From: Streptosporangiaceae bacterium NEAU-GS5
GTDB taxonomy: Bacteria; Actinomycetota; Actinomycetes; Streptosporangiales; Streptosporangiaceae
Direction of reading: 5' to 3'
Length of the DNA stretch: 64,000 nt
Assembly: GCA_017592665.1 (NCBI GenBank)
Contig: JAGFNW010000013.1
Span: 165,494 to 229,493 of the forward strand
A program made the translations under genes and the position numbers. Of this stretch, positions 45,083-53,278 are shown one piece after another (position 1 is the first letter of the stretch; every line of letters begins with the position of its first letter). Under the pieces are notes generated by a model. It was not told where the DNA came from. It worked only from the letters and a program-made list of their open reading frames with translations, and ran no database searches.

Positions 45083-46057
45083 TCAGCGAAGAGGTTTGGG
45101 ATCGGGCAGGCGCAGCCGGTCGACCGCTTCGCGGCGGGTGCGTTCGGGACGGCGGTCGTAGCGCGCGGTGGTGGCCGGGGAGGCGTGGCCGACCAGGGCC
45201 TGGGCGGTGGCCAGGTCGACGCCGGCGTCCAGCAGTTCGCCGATGAAGGTGCGGCGGAAGTCGTGCGGGGTGCGCCGGGAGGCGCCGGCGGCCGCGACGC
45301 GGCGGGTGACCACGTCGGAGACGGCCTGCCCGGTCATCGGCGTGTGGCGCAGCCGGCCGGCCTTGTTGATGGGGCAGAACAGGGGGCCGGCGGCGCGGCC
45401 GCGGACCGCCATCCAGGCCTCCAGGCGGGCCATGGCCTCGGCGGTCAGGTAGACCAGGCGCTGCTTGTCGCCCTTGCCGCGCACCTTCAGCGAGCGGGCG
45501 GCGGCGTCGAAGTCGGGCAGGGCGAGGCCGGCCAGCTCGGCGCGGCGGCAGCCGGTGGAGTACAGCACGGCCAGCATGGCGCCGTCGCGCAGCCCGGCCG
45601 GGGAGCGGTCGTCGTCGCAGGCGGCCAGGGCCGCGCCGAGCACCTCCGGCGGCACATGCTGCCCGGCCGGCACGCGGGTGTGCTGGAAGGCGGGCAGGTC
45701 GGCAGCCCGCTGGTAGTCCTCGCCGCTCATCTGGCCGAGCCGCCAGGCCTCCTTCAGGACGCGGCGAAGGGCCACCAGGTGCTTGTTGACGTGCGCGGCC
45801 GACCAGCCTTCGGCGCGCAGCATGGTGCGGATGCGCACGGTGTGCTCATAGCGCAGCCGGCCCCACGGCTGGCCCGCGCCGGTGGCGGCCGCGTCGCCGG
45901 TCAGCAGGCGGGCGATGCGGTCCAGGCAGCCGCGCATGGTCCGCCGCGACTCGGCGCTGGGCAGCCCGTCGAGGTAGACGAGATACGGGTCGGCCGCCCG
46001 GGGGGCCGCCTCGGCCCCGTGCGGCGCGGCTTTGTCGGGTACGGCGGGCGGTTCCAT
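45083..46057 (-). CDS. Tyrosine recombinase/phage-type integrase
   Basis: 324-residue tyrosine recombinase. A SAM-like core-binding domain (LVYLDGLPSAESRRTMRGCLDRIARLL) precedes the catalytic domain. Its residues are Arg in STGCRRAELAGL, Lys in VRGKGDKQRLVYL, H-x-x-R in TPHDFRRTFI, the second His in LVGHASPATTARYDRR, and the nucleophile Tyr in the same block. All are present, so it is likely active. It diverges from an excisionase-like gene over phased repeats. No attachment-site duplication or adjacent tRNA is visible, so it may be a domesticated or relict mobile element. Confidence 0.9.
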   Translation of the reverse strand: MEPPAVPDKAAPHGAEAAPRAADPYLVYLDGLPSAESRRTMRGCLDRIARLLTGDAAATGAGQPWGRLRYEHTVRIRTMLRAEGWSAAHVNKHLVALRRVLKEAWRLGQMSGEDYQRAADLPAFQHTRVPAGQHVPPEVLGAALAACDDDRSPAGLRDGAMLAVLYSTGCRRAELAGLALPDFDAAARSLKVRGKGDKQRLVYLTAEAMARLEAWMAVRGRAAGPLFCPINKAGRLRHTPMTGQAVSDVVTRRVAAAGASRRTPHDFRRTFIGELLDAGVDLATAQALVGHASPATTARYDRRPERTRREAVDRLRLPDPKPLR

Positions 46058-46086
46058 CACCGCGATCCTACGGCCATCCTCCCGGC

Positions 46087-46145
46087 CTTCCCTATCGTCA
46101 GGTACATTCAGGGAGTTATAGGGAAGGTTGAGGGAAGGATAGGGA
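46087..46145. promoter_or_regulatory. Helically phased AGGGA repeats between integrase and HTH genes
   Basis: AGGGA occurs at 46110, 46120, 46131 and 46141, that is every 10-11 bp on one DNA face. CTTCCCTAT (46087-46095) is the inverted partner of ATAGGGAAG (46118-46126). The array fills the divergent promoter and abuts the GTG of the HTH gene, so it is a probable binding site for that protein. Confidence 0.65.
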
Positions 46146-46586
46146 GTGGTGGAGCGGCAGCCGTACACGGTGGACGAGGTCGCCGGCCTGCTGGGCCTGC
46201 ACGTGAAGACGGTGCGCGGATATGTGCGCGACGGCCGGTTGAAGGCCACGCGGATCGGCAGGCGCTACCGGATCGCCCGCGACGACCTGGAGGCCTTCAC
46301 CGGGCATCCGGTGGCGCCGCCGGCGCGGGAGTCGGCGCGCCGGACACGGCACAGCGAGGCCTCCAGCATCGTGCAGGTCGACGCGATCGGCGCGGCCGAC
46401 GCGGGCCGGGTGACGACCATGGTGCTGGCCATGGTCCATTCGCGGCCCGGAGACGGGCGGGCGCTGCGCGTGGAGACGGTCTACGACGAGGAGCGGGCCA
46501 CCTTGAAGCTGATCGTCCTCGGCGGGCTGGCGGCCACGGCCGAGGTGCTGCGGGTCGTCGAGGCGCTGACGGACGGCGGGCTGTGA
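46146..46586 (+). CDS. Excisionase-type helix-turn-helix protein with extra C-terminal domain
   Basis: 146-residue protein. Residues 1-55 form a MerR/excisionase-type winged helix (QPYTVDEVAGLLGLHVKTVRGYVRDGRLKATRIGRRYRIARDDLEAFTG). The C-terminal 80 residues (SIVQVDAIGAADAGRVTTMVLAMVHS ... LRVETVYDEERATLKLIVLGGLAATAEVL) form an alternating strand/helix domain, larger than normal Xis proteins. Start is GTG 46146 or the adjacent GTG 46149. Its stop overlaps the next hydrolase (GTGA), which makes the hydrolase part of the same transcript. Confidence 0.82.
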   Translation: MVERQPYTVDEVAGLLGLHVKTVRGYVRDGRLKATRIGRRYRIARDDLEAFTGHPVAPPARESARRTRHSEASSIVQVDAIGAADAGRVTTMVLAMVHSRPGDGRALRVETVYDEERATLKLIVLGGLAATAEVLRVVEALTDGGL

Positions 46587-47431
46587 GCGCCGCGCGGGGC
46601 ATCTGGCGCTCCGAGCAGGGGGCCCGGGCCGTCCAGGAGGGGTATCGGCGGCTGCTGGCCCGCTGGCCGGTGCCCGCCGAGCAGCTGACGGTGGGCACGC
46701 GGCAGGGCGAGACGTTCGTGGTGGCCTGCGGCCCGGCCGGCGCGCCGGCGTTGGTGCTGCTGCACGGGTCGGGGTCGAATTCGGCCATGTGGCTCGGCGA
46801 CGTGGCGGCCTGGGCCGGCCGGTTCCGGGTGTACGCGGTCGACGTGATCGGCGAGCCGGGGCTGAGCGCGCCGTCGCGGCCGCCGCTGGACTCCGAGGCG
46901 TACGCGGTGTGGCTGGACGACGTGCTCGACGGCCTCGGCGTGGCCCGCGCGTCGGTGGTGGGCCTGTCGCTGGGCGGGTGGCTGGCGCTGGACTACGCGA
47001 TCCGGCGGCCGGCGCGGGTGGCCCGGCTGGCGCTGATCAGCCCGGCGGGGATCGGCCGCGCCAAGATCGGGTTCGCGCTGCTGGCGCTGGCGCTGCTGCC
47101 GTTCGGGGAGCGGGGGCGGCGGATCGCGCTGCGCCGCGCGCTCGGGCGCTCCGATGCCGGGTCCGGGCCGTTCGGTGACTTCCTGATGCTGATCCACCGC
47201 GGCTTCCGGCCGCGCCGCGAGCGGCTGCCGGTCTTCTCCGGCGCGGCGCTGGCCGGGCTGGCGATGCCGGTGCTGGCGGTGGTCGGCGGGCGCGACGGCA
47301 TGCTCGACTCCTACGGCACGCGGCGGCGCCTTTCGGCCGTGCCGTCGGCGCGTGTGGTGCTGCTGCCCGAGGCCGGGCATCCGCCGCTGGGGCAGAGCGC
47401 GGCGATCCTCGACTTCCTGCGCGCCGGATGA
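46583..47431 (+). CDS. Alpha/beta hydrolase
   Basis: 282-residue hydrolase with a full triad: oxyanion LLHGSGSNSAMW, nucleophile VVGLSLGGWLAL, acid GGRDGML and His EAGHPPLG. It is similar to carboxylesterase/BioH-like enzymes; substrate unknown. GTG 46583 overlaps the TGA of the excisionase-like gene, so translation is coupled. The coupling of a metabolic hydrolase to a recombination-type HTH gene is unusual and suggests the HTH now regulates it. Confidence 0.87.
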   Translation: MSAARGIWRSEQGARAVQEGYRRLLARWPVPAEQLTVGTRQGETFVVACGPAGAPALVLLHGSGSNSAMWLGDVAAWAGRFRVYAVDVIGEPGLSAPSRPPLDSEAYAVWLDDVLDGLGVARASVVGLSLGGWLALDYAIRRPARVARLALISPAGIGRAKIGFALLALALLPFGERGRRIALRRALGRSDAGSGPFGDFLMLIHRGFRPRRERLPVFSGAALAGLAMPVLAVVGGRDGMLDSYGTRRRLSAVPSARVVLLPEAGHPPLGQSAAILDFLRAG

Positions 47432-47494
47432 CGGCACAGAATACGGTTCTATTCACGTGCGGATTTCTGGGACGTCGAGGAGCGGAGCACTGCG

Positions 47495-47689
47495 GTGAAC
47501 GTGCGGATCGATCCGGAGCGCTGTCAGGGCCACGGCCGCTGTTATGACCTGGCCCCGGCGCTGTTCGGCGAGGACGAGGAGGGCTACGGGCAGGTCGCCG
47601 GCGACGGCGCCGTGCCGCCCGGGCGGCTGGACGATGCCCGCCGGGCGGCCGCCAACTGTCCCGAGCGCGCGATCGCCCTGGAGGTGTGA
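47495..47689 (+). CDS. 3Fe-4S ferredoxin
   Basis: 64-residue ferredoxin with MNVRIDPERCQGHGRCYDLAP and NCPERAIALEV. Cysteines 10, 16 and 55 are ligands, while the usual second cysteine is replaced in the C-x2-H-x2-C spacing, indicating a 3Fe-4S cluster. It lies 1 bp upstream of a P450 gene and is surely its redox partner. GTG 47495 is the start. A ferredoxin reductase is not in the window. Confidence 0.93.
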   Translation: MNVRIDPERCQGHGRCYDLAPALFGEDEEGYGQVAGDGAVPPGRLDDARRAAANCPERAIALEV

Positions 47690-47690
47690 G

Positions 47691-48962
47691 TTGAGCGTCG
47701 ACGACCGTTTCACCAAGGAGAACCTGCAGCCGCGCCCCGACGCGCCGCTCGGCACGCGCAACGAGATCGTCACCGGGCCGGTGTCGGACTGGGCCGACGA
47801 CTTCTCCCATCTGGAGCCGGAGTGGGCGGCCGACCCGTATCGGATCCAGGACGACCTGCGCGAACGCTGCCCCATCGCGCACACCGGCCGGTTCGGCGGC
47901 GGCTGGCTGCCGACGCGCTATGAGGACGTCGCGGCGGTCGCCTACGACACCGAGGCCTTCTCCTCGCGGTCGATCATCATGGGCAACTTCCGGCCGCCGC
48001 GGGAGGCGGCGCCGATCGGGGGCTCGCCGCCCATCTCCTCCGACCCGCCGTTCCACCACGACGCGCGGCGGCTGCTGCTGCCGGCGTTCACCAAGCGGGC
48101 GGTGTCGCGGCGCGAGGAGGCGACCAGGGCGTACTGTCACGCGCTCATCGACGCCTTCGAGGGGCGGCGTGAGGTGGACGCGGCCGGGGAGTACGCCCAG
48201 CACATCCCGGTGCGGGTGATCGCCGACATGCTCGGCTTCCCGCTGGAGGACGGGCCGCGCTTCCGCGCGTTCATCGAGAACTCCCTGGAGGGGGTCAACC
48301 GGCCGCCGGAGCAGCGGCGGGCGGGCATGGAGCTGCTGTTCGACTACCTGATCGCCCAGGTCCGCGACCACGTCGAGCGTCCGCGCGACGACCTGACCAC
48401 GTATCTGATCGAGGCCGAGCTGCACGGGCAGAAGCTGACCCCGCAGCACGTGGCCGGGACCATGGCGCTGCTGCTCATCGCGGGCGTCGACACCACCTGG
48501 AGCGCGATCGGTGCCTCGCTGTGGCATCTGGCCACCAATCCGGCCGACCGCGAGCGGCTGGTGGCCGAGCCCGGCCTGCTGCCCACGGCGATGGAGGAGT
48601 TCCTGCGGGCGTACGCGCCGGTCACGATGGCGCGGCTGGTCAAGCACGACATGCAGTGGCGGGGCGTGCCGATGAAGCAGGAGGACTGGGTGCTGCTGTC
48701 GTTCCCGGCCGCCAACCGCGACCCGGCCCAGTTCGAGCGGGCTGGCGAGGTGCTGATCGACCGCGAGGTCAACCGGCACGTGGCGTTCGGGCTGGGCATT
48801 CACCGCTGCGTCGGCTCGCACCTGGCGCGGATGGAGCTGCGGGTGGCGCTGGAGGTGTGGCTGGAGCGGCTGCCCCGCTTCACCCTGGCCGACCCTGACG
48901 CGGTGACCTGGTCGGCCGGGCAGGTGCGGGGGCCGCGAGCGCTGCCGCTGCTGCTGTCGTGA
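47691..48962 (+). CDS. Cytochrome P450
   Basis: 423-residue bacterial P450. The I-helix oxygen-binding motif is LLIAGVDTTWSAIG, the K-helix E-x-x-R lies in MEEFLRAYAPV, and the heme-binding loop is FGLGIHRCVGSHLARMEL, with Cys near residue 373. The substrate is unknown; the sequence style recalls CYP families linked to small terpenoid or fatty substrates, but this is weak. TTG 47691 follows the ferredoxin stop by one base. Electron transfer from the adjacent ferredoxin is expected. Confidence 0.94.
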   Translation: MSVDDRFTKENLQPRPDAPLGTRNEIVTGPVSDWADDFSHLEPEWAADPYRIQDDLRERCPIAHTGRFGGGWLPTRYEDVAAVAYDTEAFSSRSIIMGNFRPPREAAPIGGSPPISSDPPFHHDARRLLLPAFTKRAVSRREEATRAYCHALIDAFEGRREVDAAGEYAQHIPVRVIADMLGFPLEDGPRFRAFIENSLEGVNRPPEQRRAGMELLFDYLIAQVRDHVERPRDDLTTYLIEAELHGQKLTPQHVAGTMALLLIAGVDTTWSAIGASLWHLATNPADRERLVAEPGLLPTAMEEFLRAYAPVTMARLVKHDMQWRGVPMKQEDWVLLSFPAANRDPAQFERAGEVLIDREVNRHVAFGLGIHRCVGSHLARMELRVALEVWLERLPRFTLADPDAVTWSAGQVRGPRALPLLLS

Positions 48963-48972
48963 GACCTCCTTC

Positions 48973-49017
48973 TTGACGGCCCTAAGCCAATTGGCTAACC
49001 TCATTAGCCATAGGGCT
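48973..49017 (+). promoter_or_regulatory. Promoter with tandem AGCC-N4-GGCT operators
   Basis: TTGACG (48973-48978) and TAACCT (48996-49001) are 17 bp apart. AGCCAATTGGCT (48985-48996) fills the spacer, and AGCCATAGGGCT (49006-49017) lies just past the -10. The two AGCC-N4-GGCT sites start 21 bp apart, two helical turns, on the same DNA face. Repression by the downstream TetR (49837) is the simplest reading. Confidence 0.75.
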
Positions 49018-49037
49018 TAGGGCTTTAGGAGGATGTC

Positions 49038-49844
49038 ATGAGTGAGACCAAGTTCCTCGAGGTGCCGGGCGGCCGGATCGCCTATGACGACAGCGGCGCC
49101 GGCCCGCTGATCATCGCCACCCCCGCCATGCTCGACCTGCGCTCCGAGCTGCGGTTCCTGCGGCCGCTGCTGGTCAAGGCCGGGTTCCGGGTGGTCACGC
49201 TCGACCAGCGGGGGATGGGCGAGACCAGCGCCCGGTGGGACGAATACGGCAGCGTCGCGCTGGCCCGCGACCTGATCGCGCTGATCCGCCACCTCGGCGC
49301 CGGCCCGGCGATCGTCTACGGCACCAGCAACGGCGCGGCCGCCGCCGTCAACGTCAGCGTCGAGGCGCCCGAGCTGATCCGCGGCATGATCCTCGCGGCG
49401 CCGTTCGTGCGCGACGGCAAGATGTCGTTCTTCCAGCGGGCCGCCATGAACGTGATGCGGGTCCCGGGCCTGGCCCACCCCGTCTACATGTCCTACTTCC
49501 CCAAGTGGGAGCCGCGCCGCCCGGCCGACTTCGACGCCCACGTCGCCGCCCTGTCGGCCAACCTCAAGCAGTCCGACCGGCGCGGCGTCATCGCCGCCTA
49601 CATGCTGCAGCAGACCCACGCCCTGGCCGAGTCGCGGCTGGGGCAGGTGCGCACCCCGGCGCTGGTCATCATGGGCACCGGCGACGTCGACTGGCCCGAC
49701 CCGGCCGCCGAGGCCCACTGGATCGGGCAGCGGCTGTCGGCCGAGGTCGTGCTGCTCGACGGCGCCGGCCACCACCCGCACGTGGAATACCCCGAGCAGA
49801 TCGCCGAGGCGGTGGCGCGGTTCGCCAAGGGCCTCGATGCCTAG
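49038..49844 (+). CDS. Alpha/beta hydrolase
   Basis: 268-residue hydrolase. Residues FLEVPGGRIAYDDSGAGPLIIATP open the fold. The nucleophile elbow is YGTSNGAAAAV, the acid is probably in GTGDVDWPDP, and the His is in GAGHHPHVEYPEQI. It resembles chloroperoxidase/epoxide-hydrolase-like proteins. TTTAGGAGG precedes ATG. It overlaps the tetR gene by 8 bp, forming a two-gene operon under the tandem-operator promoter. This arrangement suggests a detoxifying hydrolase induced by its own substrate (inference). Confidence 0.9.
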   Translation: MSETKFLEVPGGRIAYDDSGAGPLIIATPAMLDLRSELRFLRPLLVKAGFRVVTLDQRGMGETSARWDEYGSVALARDLIALIRHLGAGPAIVYGTSNGAAAAVNVSVEAPELIRGMILAAPFVRDGKMSFFQRAAMNVMRVPGLAHPVYMSYFPKWEPRRPADFDAHVAALSANLKQSDRRGVIAAYMLQQTHALAESRLGQVRTPALVIMGTGDVDWPDPAAEAHWIGQRLSAEVVLLDGAGHHPHVEYPEQIAEAVARFAKGLDA

Positions 49845-50403
49845 AGTCGGCCTGAGCGCGCGCGACGTGGTCGCCGCCGCCGCCGCGCTCAGCGACGAGG
49901 CCGGGTTCGCCAACCTCACGCTCGCCCTGGTGGCCGAGCGGCTCGGCGTGCGCACCCCCTCGCTGTACAAGCACGTCGACGGCCTGGCCGACCTTCGGCA
50001 CCGGATCGCCACGCTGGCCATGACCGAGCTCGGCGAGACCCTGCGCGACGCGCTGATCGGCGTCGCCGGCCGCGAGGCCCTCGCCGCGCTGGCCCGGGCC
50101 TTCCGCTCGTACGTGACCCGCCACCCCGGCCGCTACGCCGCCACCGTCGGCGAGCCGTTCACCGGCCCGGACGACCCGCTGCTGACGGCCAGCCGGCGGG
50201 TGATCGACTCGATCGCCGCCATGCTGCGCGGCTACCGCCTGCCCGAGGAGCAGATCGTGCACGCCATCCGCACCATCCGCTGCACCCTGCACGGCTTCGC
50301 GGCGCTGCAGGCCGCCGACGGCTTCCAATGGAGCGGCGACGCGGACGACAGCTTCGAATGGATGATCGGCTTCCTCGACCGCGGCCTGCACCCGACGGCG
50401 TGA
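49837..50403 (+). CDS. TetR-family regulator with WHG C-terminal domain
   Basis: 188-residue repressor. The HTH is ARDVVAAAAALSDEAGFANLTLALVAERLGVRTPSLYKHVDGLADLRHRI. The C-terminal domain contains IRCTLHGFAALQAADGFQW, the WHG-type signature. ATG 49837 overlaps the end of the hydrolase gene, so the two are co-translated. It most likely represses its own operon through the AGCC-N4-GGCT pair. Confidence 0.92.
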   Translation: MPRVGLSARDVVAAAAALSDEAGFANLTLALVAERLGVRTPSLYKHVDGLADLRHRIATLAMTELGETLRDALIGVAGREALAALARAFRSYVTRHPGRYAATVGEPFTGPDDPLLTASRRVIDSIAAMLRGYRLPEEQIVHAIRTIRCTLHGFAALQAADGFQWSGDADDSFEWMIGFLDRGLHPTA

Positions 50404-50492
50404 CGCCCGTCCGCCCGGTGCCGGCGCCTGCGGCGGCGGGGCCCGGCTAGATGCGGGCGCCTGCGCCAGCGGCGCCCTCAGCGCGGAATGGA

Positions 50493-51428
50493 TCAGCGCG
50501 GGATGGCCCAGGGCGGCGCCCAGGTCCCGGGCGAGTCGTGGCCGGCGGCCGTGGCGGCGAGGTGAGCGCGAAGGGTGGCCAGCGCGGGATGGGGATTGCC
50601 GCGGCGCCACAGCAGCGAGTGCGGGTAGACCGGCGTGGGGCCGGTCACCGGGATGCGGCGCAGGCCGTGGCCGGCCGGCCAGACCAGGCGGGTGTGCCCG
50701 CCCATGAAGGTGGCCAGGGCCGGGGTGTCGGCGATCGTGTCCAGCAGCGCGTCGGAGCCGAAGTTGGGGCCGGTCGCCTCGATGGTGAGGCCGAACTCGG
50801 CGACGAGGTCGTCGTAGTAGGCGGCCCACTCGGTGCCGGGGACGATGCCGGGCATCCAGATGCGGTGCCCGGCCAGCTGGGCGACGGTCACCGACCGGGC
50901 GCCGGCCAGCGCGTGGGCGGGGCCCGTGAGCAGCTCCAGCGGCTCGTCGAGCACCCGGACGGACTCGACGTCCTCGGGAAGAGGCCGCCCGGGCACGGCG
51001 ACGGCGCGAAAGGACGCGTCGATCGCGCCGGACCGGATGGCGGCGACGGCCGTGCCGACGTCGAACAGCATTACCACGTCGAGCTCGACCTCGGGGTGCG
51101 CGCCGTGGAAGGCGCGCATCAGGCCTGACGCCGCGCCGCGCGAGGCGATGATGTCGACGCGCAGCGGACGGCGGCCGGCGCGCACCGACCCGACCGCGCG
51201 CTCGGCCACGCGCAGCAGCTCCCGGGCGTGGGGCAGGAACGCCTGCCCGTCGATGGTGAGCTCGGCGCCGCGCGGGGTGCGGGTGAACAGGCGTACGCCG
51301 AGGGCGCGCTCCAGCGCGGCGACGCGCTTGGAGACGGCCTGCTGGGTGATCGCCAGCTCGGCGGCGGCCTGCTGGAACTGCCCCGCGTCGGCGGCGGCGA
51401 CGAAGGTCTGGACGGCGTCGAGGTCCAC
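50493..51428 (-). CDS. LysR-family transcriptional regulator
   Basis: 311-residue LysR protein. The N-terminal winged HTH is MDLDAVQTFVAAADAGQFQQAAAELAITQQAVSKRVAALERALGVRLFTRTPRG. A substrate-binding-type effector domain follows from about residue 90 (LRVDIIASRGAASGLMRAFHGAHPEVELDVVM). It diverges from the MFS gene; the 15-bp palindrome in the gap lies 18 bp from its start. It probably regulates that transporter and itself. Confidence 0.93.
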   Translation of the reverse strand: MDLDAVQTFVAAADAGQFQQAAAELAITQQAVSKRVAALERALGVRLFTRTPRGAELTIDGQAFLPHARELLRVAERAVGSVRAGRRPLRVDIIASRGAASGLMRAFHGAHPEVELDVVMLFDVGTAVAAIRSGAIDASFRAVAVPGRPLPEDVESVRVLDEPLELLTGPAHALAGARSVTVAQLAGHRIWMPGIVPGTEWAAYYDDLVAEFGLTIEATGPNFGSDALLDTIADTPALATFMGGHTRLVWPAGHGLRRIPVTGPTPVYPHSLLWRRGNPHPALATLRAHLAATAAGHDSPGTWAPPWAIPR

Positions 51429-51445
51429 GCGGACACCCTACGGAT

Positions 51446-51460
51446 ACAACCGGCGGTTGT
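51446..51460. promoter_or_regulatory. LysR operator candidate ACAACCG-G-CGGTTGT
   Basis: Perfect 7-bp arms around one base, between divergent lysR and MFS genes. A further half-site, CGGTTGT (about 51476-51482), lies downstream, as expected for an activator with recognition and activation sites. Confidence 0.65.
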
Positions 51461-51514
51461 GGCGGGGTGGGCTTACGGTTGTTTGATCTCCTGGTAAGGC
51501 GCGCGCTTTGATGC

Positions 51515-53125
51515 TTGCGATCGCGGATCGGTTGTGCGAGCAAGCGGGTGGGAGCGCCAGAGGTGGGGAGTGAGCAGGAGAACGGGCACCTGGTGGAGCA
51601 CCGGCCGGGCCGGCAGCTCAGGCAGCCCAACGAGCACCGGCCGGGGCGGTGGCCGGCGCCGCGGCTGAGGCAGCGCAACGGGCACCTGGTGGGCCGGCGG
51701 CTGAGGCAGCGCAACGGGCATCGGCTGGGGCGGCCATTTGGGTGGCTGTGGGCGGCGTATGGGACCAGCGCGCTCGGTTCGTGGCTCGCCTTCGGCGCGT
51801 TCCCGCTGATCGCGATCCAGGTGCTGCACGCCGGGCCGGCGCAGGTCGCGGCGCTGTCCTCGGTGGGGGCGCTTGCGGGCGCGGCCGTGGCGGTGCCGCT
51901 GGGCCCGTGGGTGGAGTCACGCCGCAAGCGGCCGGTGCTGATCGGGATGGACCTGGCGCGGTTCGCGGCGCTGCTGACCATCCCCGCCGCGTCCGCGCTC
52001 GGCGTGCTCTGCTTCGTCCAGCTCCTGGTGGTCTCGGTCGTCGTGGCGGCGGCCGACATCACCTTCCGCGCCGCCTCCGGGGCGTACCTGAAGACGCTGC
52101 TGCCGGGCGGGGACCTGCTCGTGGCCAACGCCCGATTCGAGTCGACGGCCTGGACGGCCACGGTCGTCGGGCCGCCGCTGGGCGGCGCCGCGATCGGGCT
52201 GCTCGGTCCGGTGGCGACGGTGACGGCCGACGCGGTCAGCTATCTGCTCTCGGCCCTGGGCATCGGCGCGATGGGCGGCCAGGAGCGACGCCCCGAGCAC
52301 AGGCGGCCCGAGCGAAGGCAAGCCGAACACAGGCAAGCCGAACACAGGCAAGCCGAACGCGGGCAGGTCGCGCGCAGGCGGGCCGGGGACCTGCTCGACG
52401 GCTGGCGGCACATCCTCGCCGACGCGACGCTGCGCCCGCTGTTCTTCAACACCGCCCTGTTCAACGGCCTGGTGATGGCCGCCGACGCGCTGCTGGCCGT
52501 GCTGATGCTCGGCCGGCTCGGGTTCGCGCCGTGGCAGTACGGCCTGGCCTTCGCCGCGCCCGCGATCGGCGGGCTGCTGGGTTCGCGGCTGGCCCGGCCG
52601 CTCGTGGCCCGGTTCGGGTCGCACCGGGTCCTGATCGCGGCCGGGGCGCTGCGCGCGATCTGGCCCGTCGGGCTGGCGTTCGTGGGGCCGGGCACCGGAG
52701 GACTGCTGCTGGTGATGGCCGTCGAACTCGGGCTGATCTTCTGCTGCGGGGTCTTCAACCCCGTCTACGCCACCTGCCGGCTCGAGCGCACCGCGACCGG
52801 GCTGGCGGCCCGCACGCTGTCGGCGTGGGCCGTGACGACCAAGGCCTCGACCGCGCTCCTGACGGCCGCATGGGGCGTGCTGGGCGGCCTGCTCGGCCCG
52901 CGCGCGGCCATCGGCCTGGGAGGCGTGCTACTGCTGGCGACCCCGCTGCTGCTTCCCCGCCGCGTCCCCGCACCCCTCACCGAGCCTCCCGCACACCCAG
53001 TCGCCGAACCTCTCGCCGAACCCCTCACTGAGTCTCTCGCCGAACCCATGCCTGGGCCTCTCGCCGAACCCATGCCTGGGCCTCTCGCCGAACCGGGGTC
53101 GGCACCGAGCCCGAGCTGCGCCTGA
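51515..53125 (+). CDS. MFS-type exporter with three low-complexity repeat regions
   Basis: Major-facilitator-like protein of up to 536 residues with 10-12 hydrophobic helices, from AAYGTSALGSWLAFGAFPLIAIQVL onward. Three repeat regions flank the membrane parts. The N-terminal RLRQRNGHLVGR-type tract comes from a 36-bp repeat near 51661-51730. A cytoplasmic-loop QAEHR tract comes from 15-bp repeats near 52315-52365. A C-terminal AEPMPGPL tract comes from 24-bp repeats near 53037-53095. The real start is uncertain: TTG 51515, GTG 51548 or later, none with a ribosome site. LysR at 51428 is the likely regulator. Substrate unknown. Confidence 0.82.
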   Translation: MRSRIGCASKRVGAPEVGSEQENGHLVEHRPGRQLRQPNEHRPGRWPAPRLRQRNGHLVGRRLRQRNGHRLGRPFGWLWAAYGTSALGSWLAFGAFPLIAIQVLHAGPAQVAALSSVGALAGAAVAVPLGPWVESRRKRPVLIGMDLARFAALLTIPAASALGVLCFVQLLVVSVVVAAADITFRAASGAYLKTLLPGGDLLVANARFESTAWTATVVGPPLGGAAIGLLGPVATVTADAVSYLLSALGIGAMGGQERRPEHRRPERRQAEHRQAEHRQAERGQVARRRAGDLLDGWRHILADATLRPLFFNTALFNGLVMAADALLAVLMLGRLGFAPWQYGLAFAAPAIGGLLGSRLARPLVARFGSHRVLIAAGALRAIWPVGLAFVGPGTGGLLLVMAVELGLIFCCGVFNPVYATCRLERTATGLAARTLSAWAVTTKASTALLTAAWGVLGGLLGPRAAIGLGGVLLLATPLLLPRRVPAPLTEPPAHPVAEPLAEPLTESLAEPMPGPLAEPMPGPLAEPGSAPSPSCA

Positions 53126-53130
53126 CCAGC

Positions 53131-53156
53131 CGCCCGGCACCGACGGGTGCCGGGCG
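53131..53156 (+). terminator. Hairpin terminator after the MFS gene
   Basis: CGCCCGGCACC (53131-53141) pairs with GGTGCCGGGCG (53146-53156) around GACG, an 11-bp perfect stem starting 5 bp after the stop. A second stem, GGTGGGG...CCCCACC (53203-53220), lies downstream. Neither is followed by a long T-run. Confidence 0.7.
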
Positions 53157-53278
53157 TCCTCGACCTACCTCAGGGCTGACGCGGCCCGTCCGCCCCGCCC
53201 TCGGTGGGGTCTGCCCCACCATCGAGTGTCCGGCGTACTCCGGTGACCGGGAACCGCCACTGCGGAACCGTGGTCGGC

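Noticed and set aside
45083..47431. A complete integrative element or genomic island around the integrase
   Set aside because: No attachment-site duplication, tRNA, replication or transfer genes are visible on either side, so only the genes themselves are claimed.
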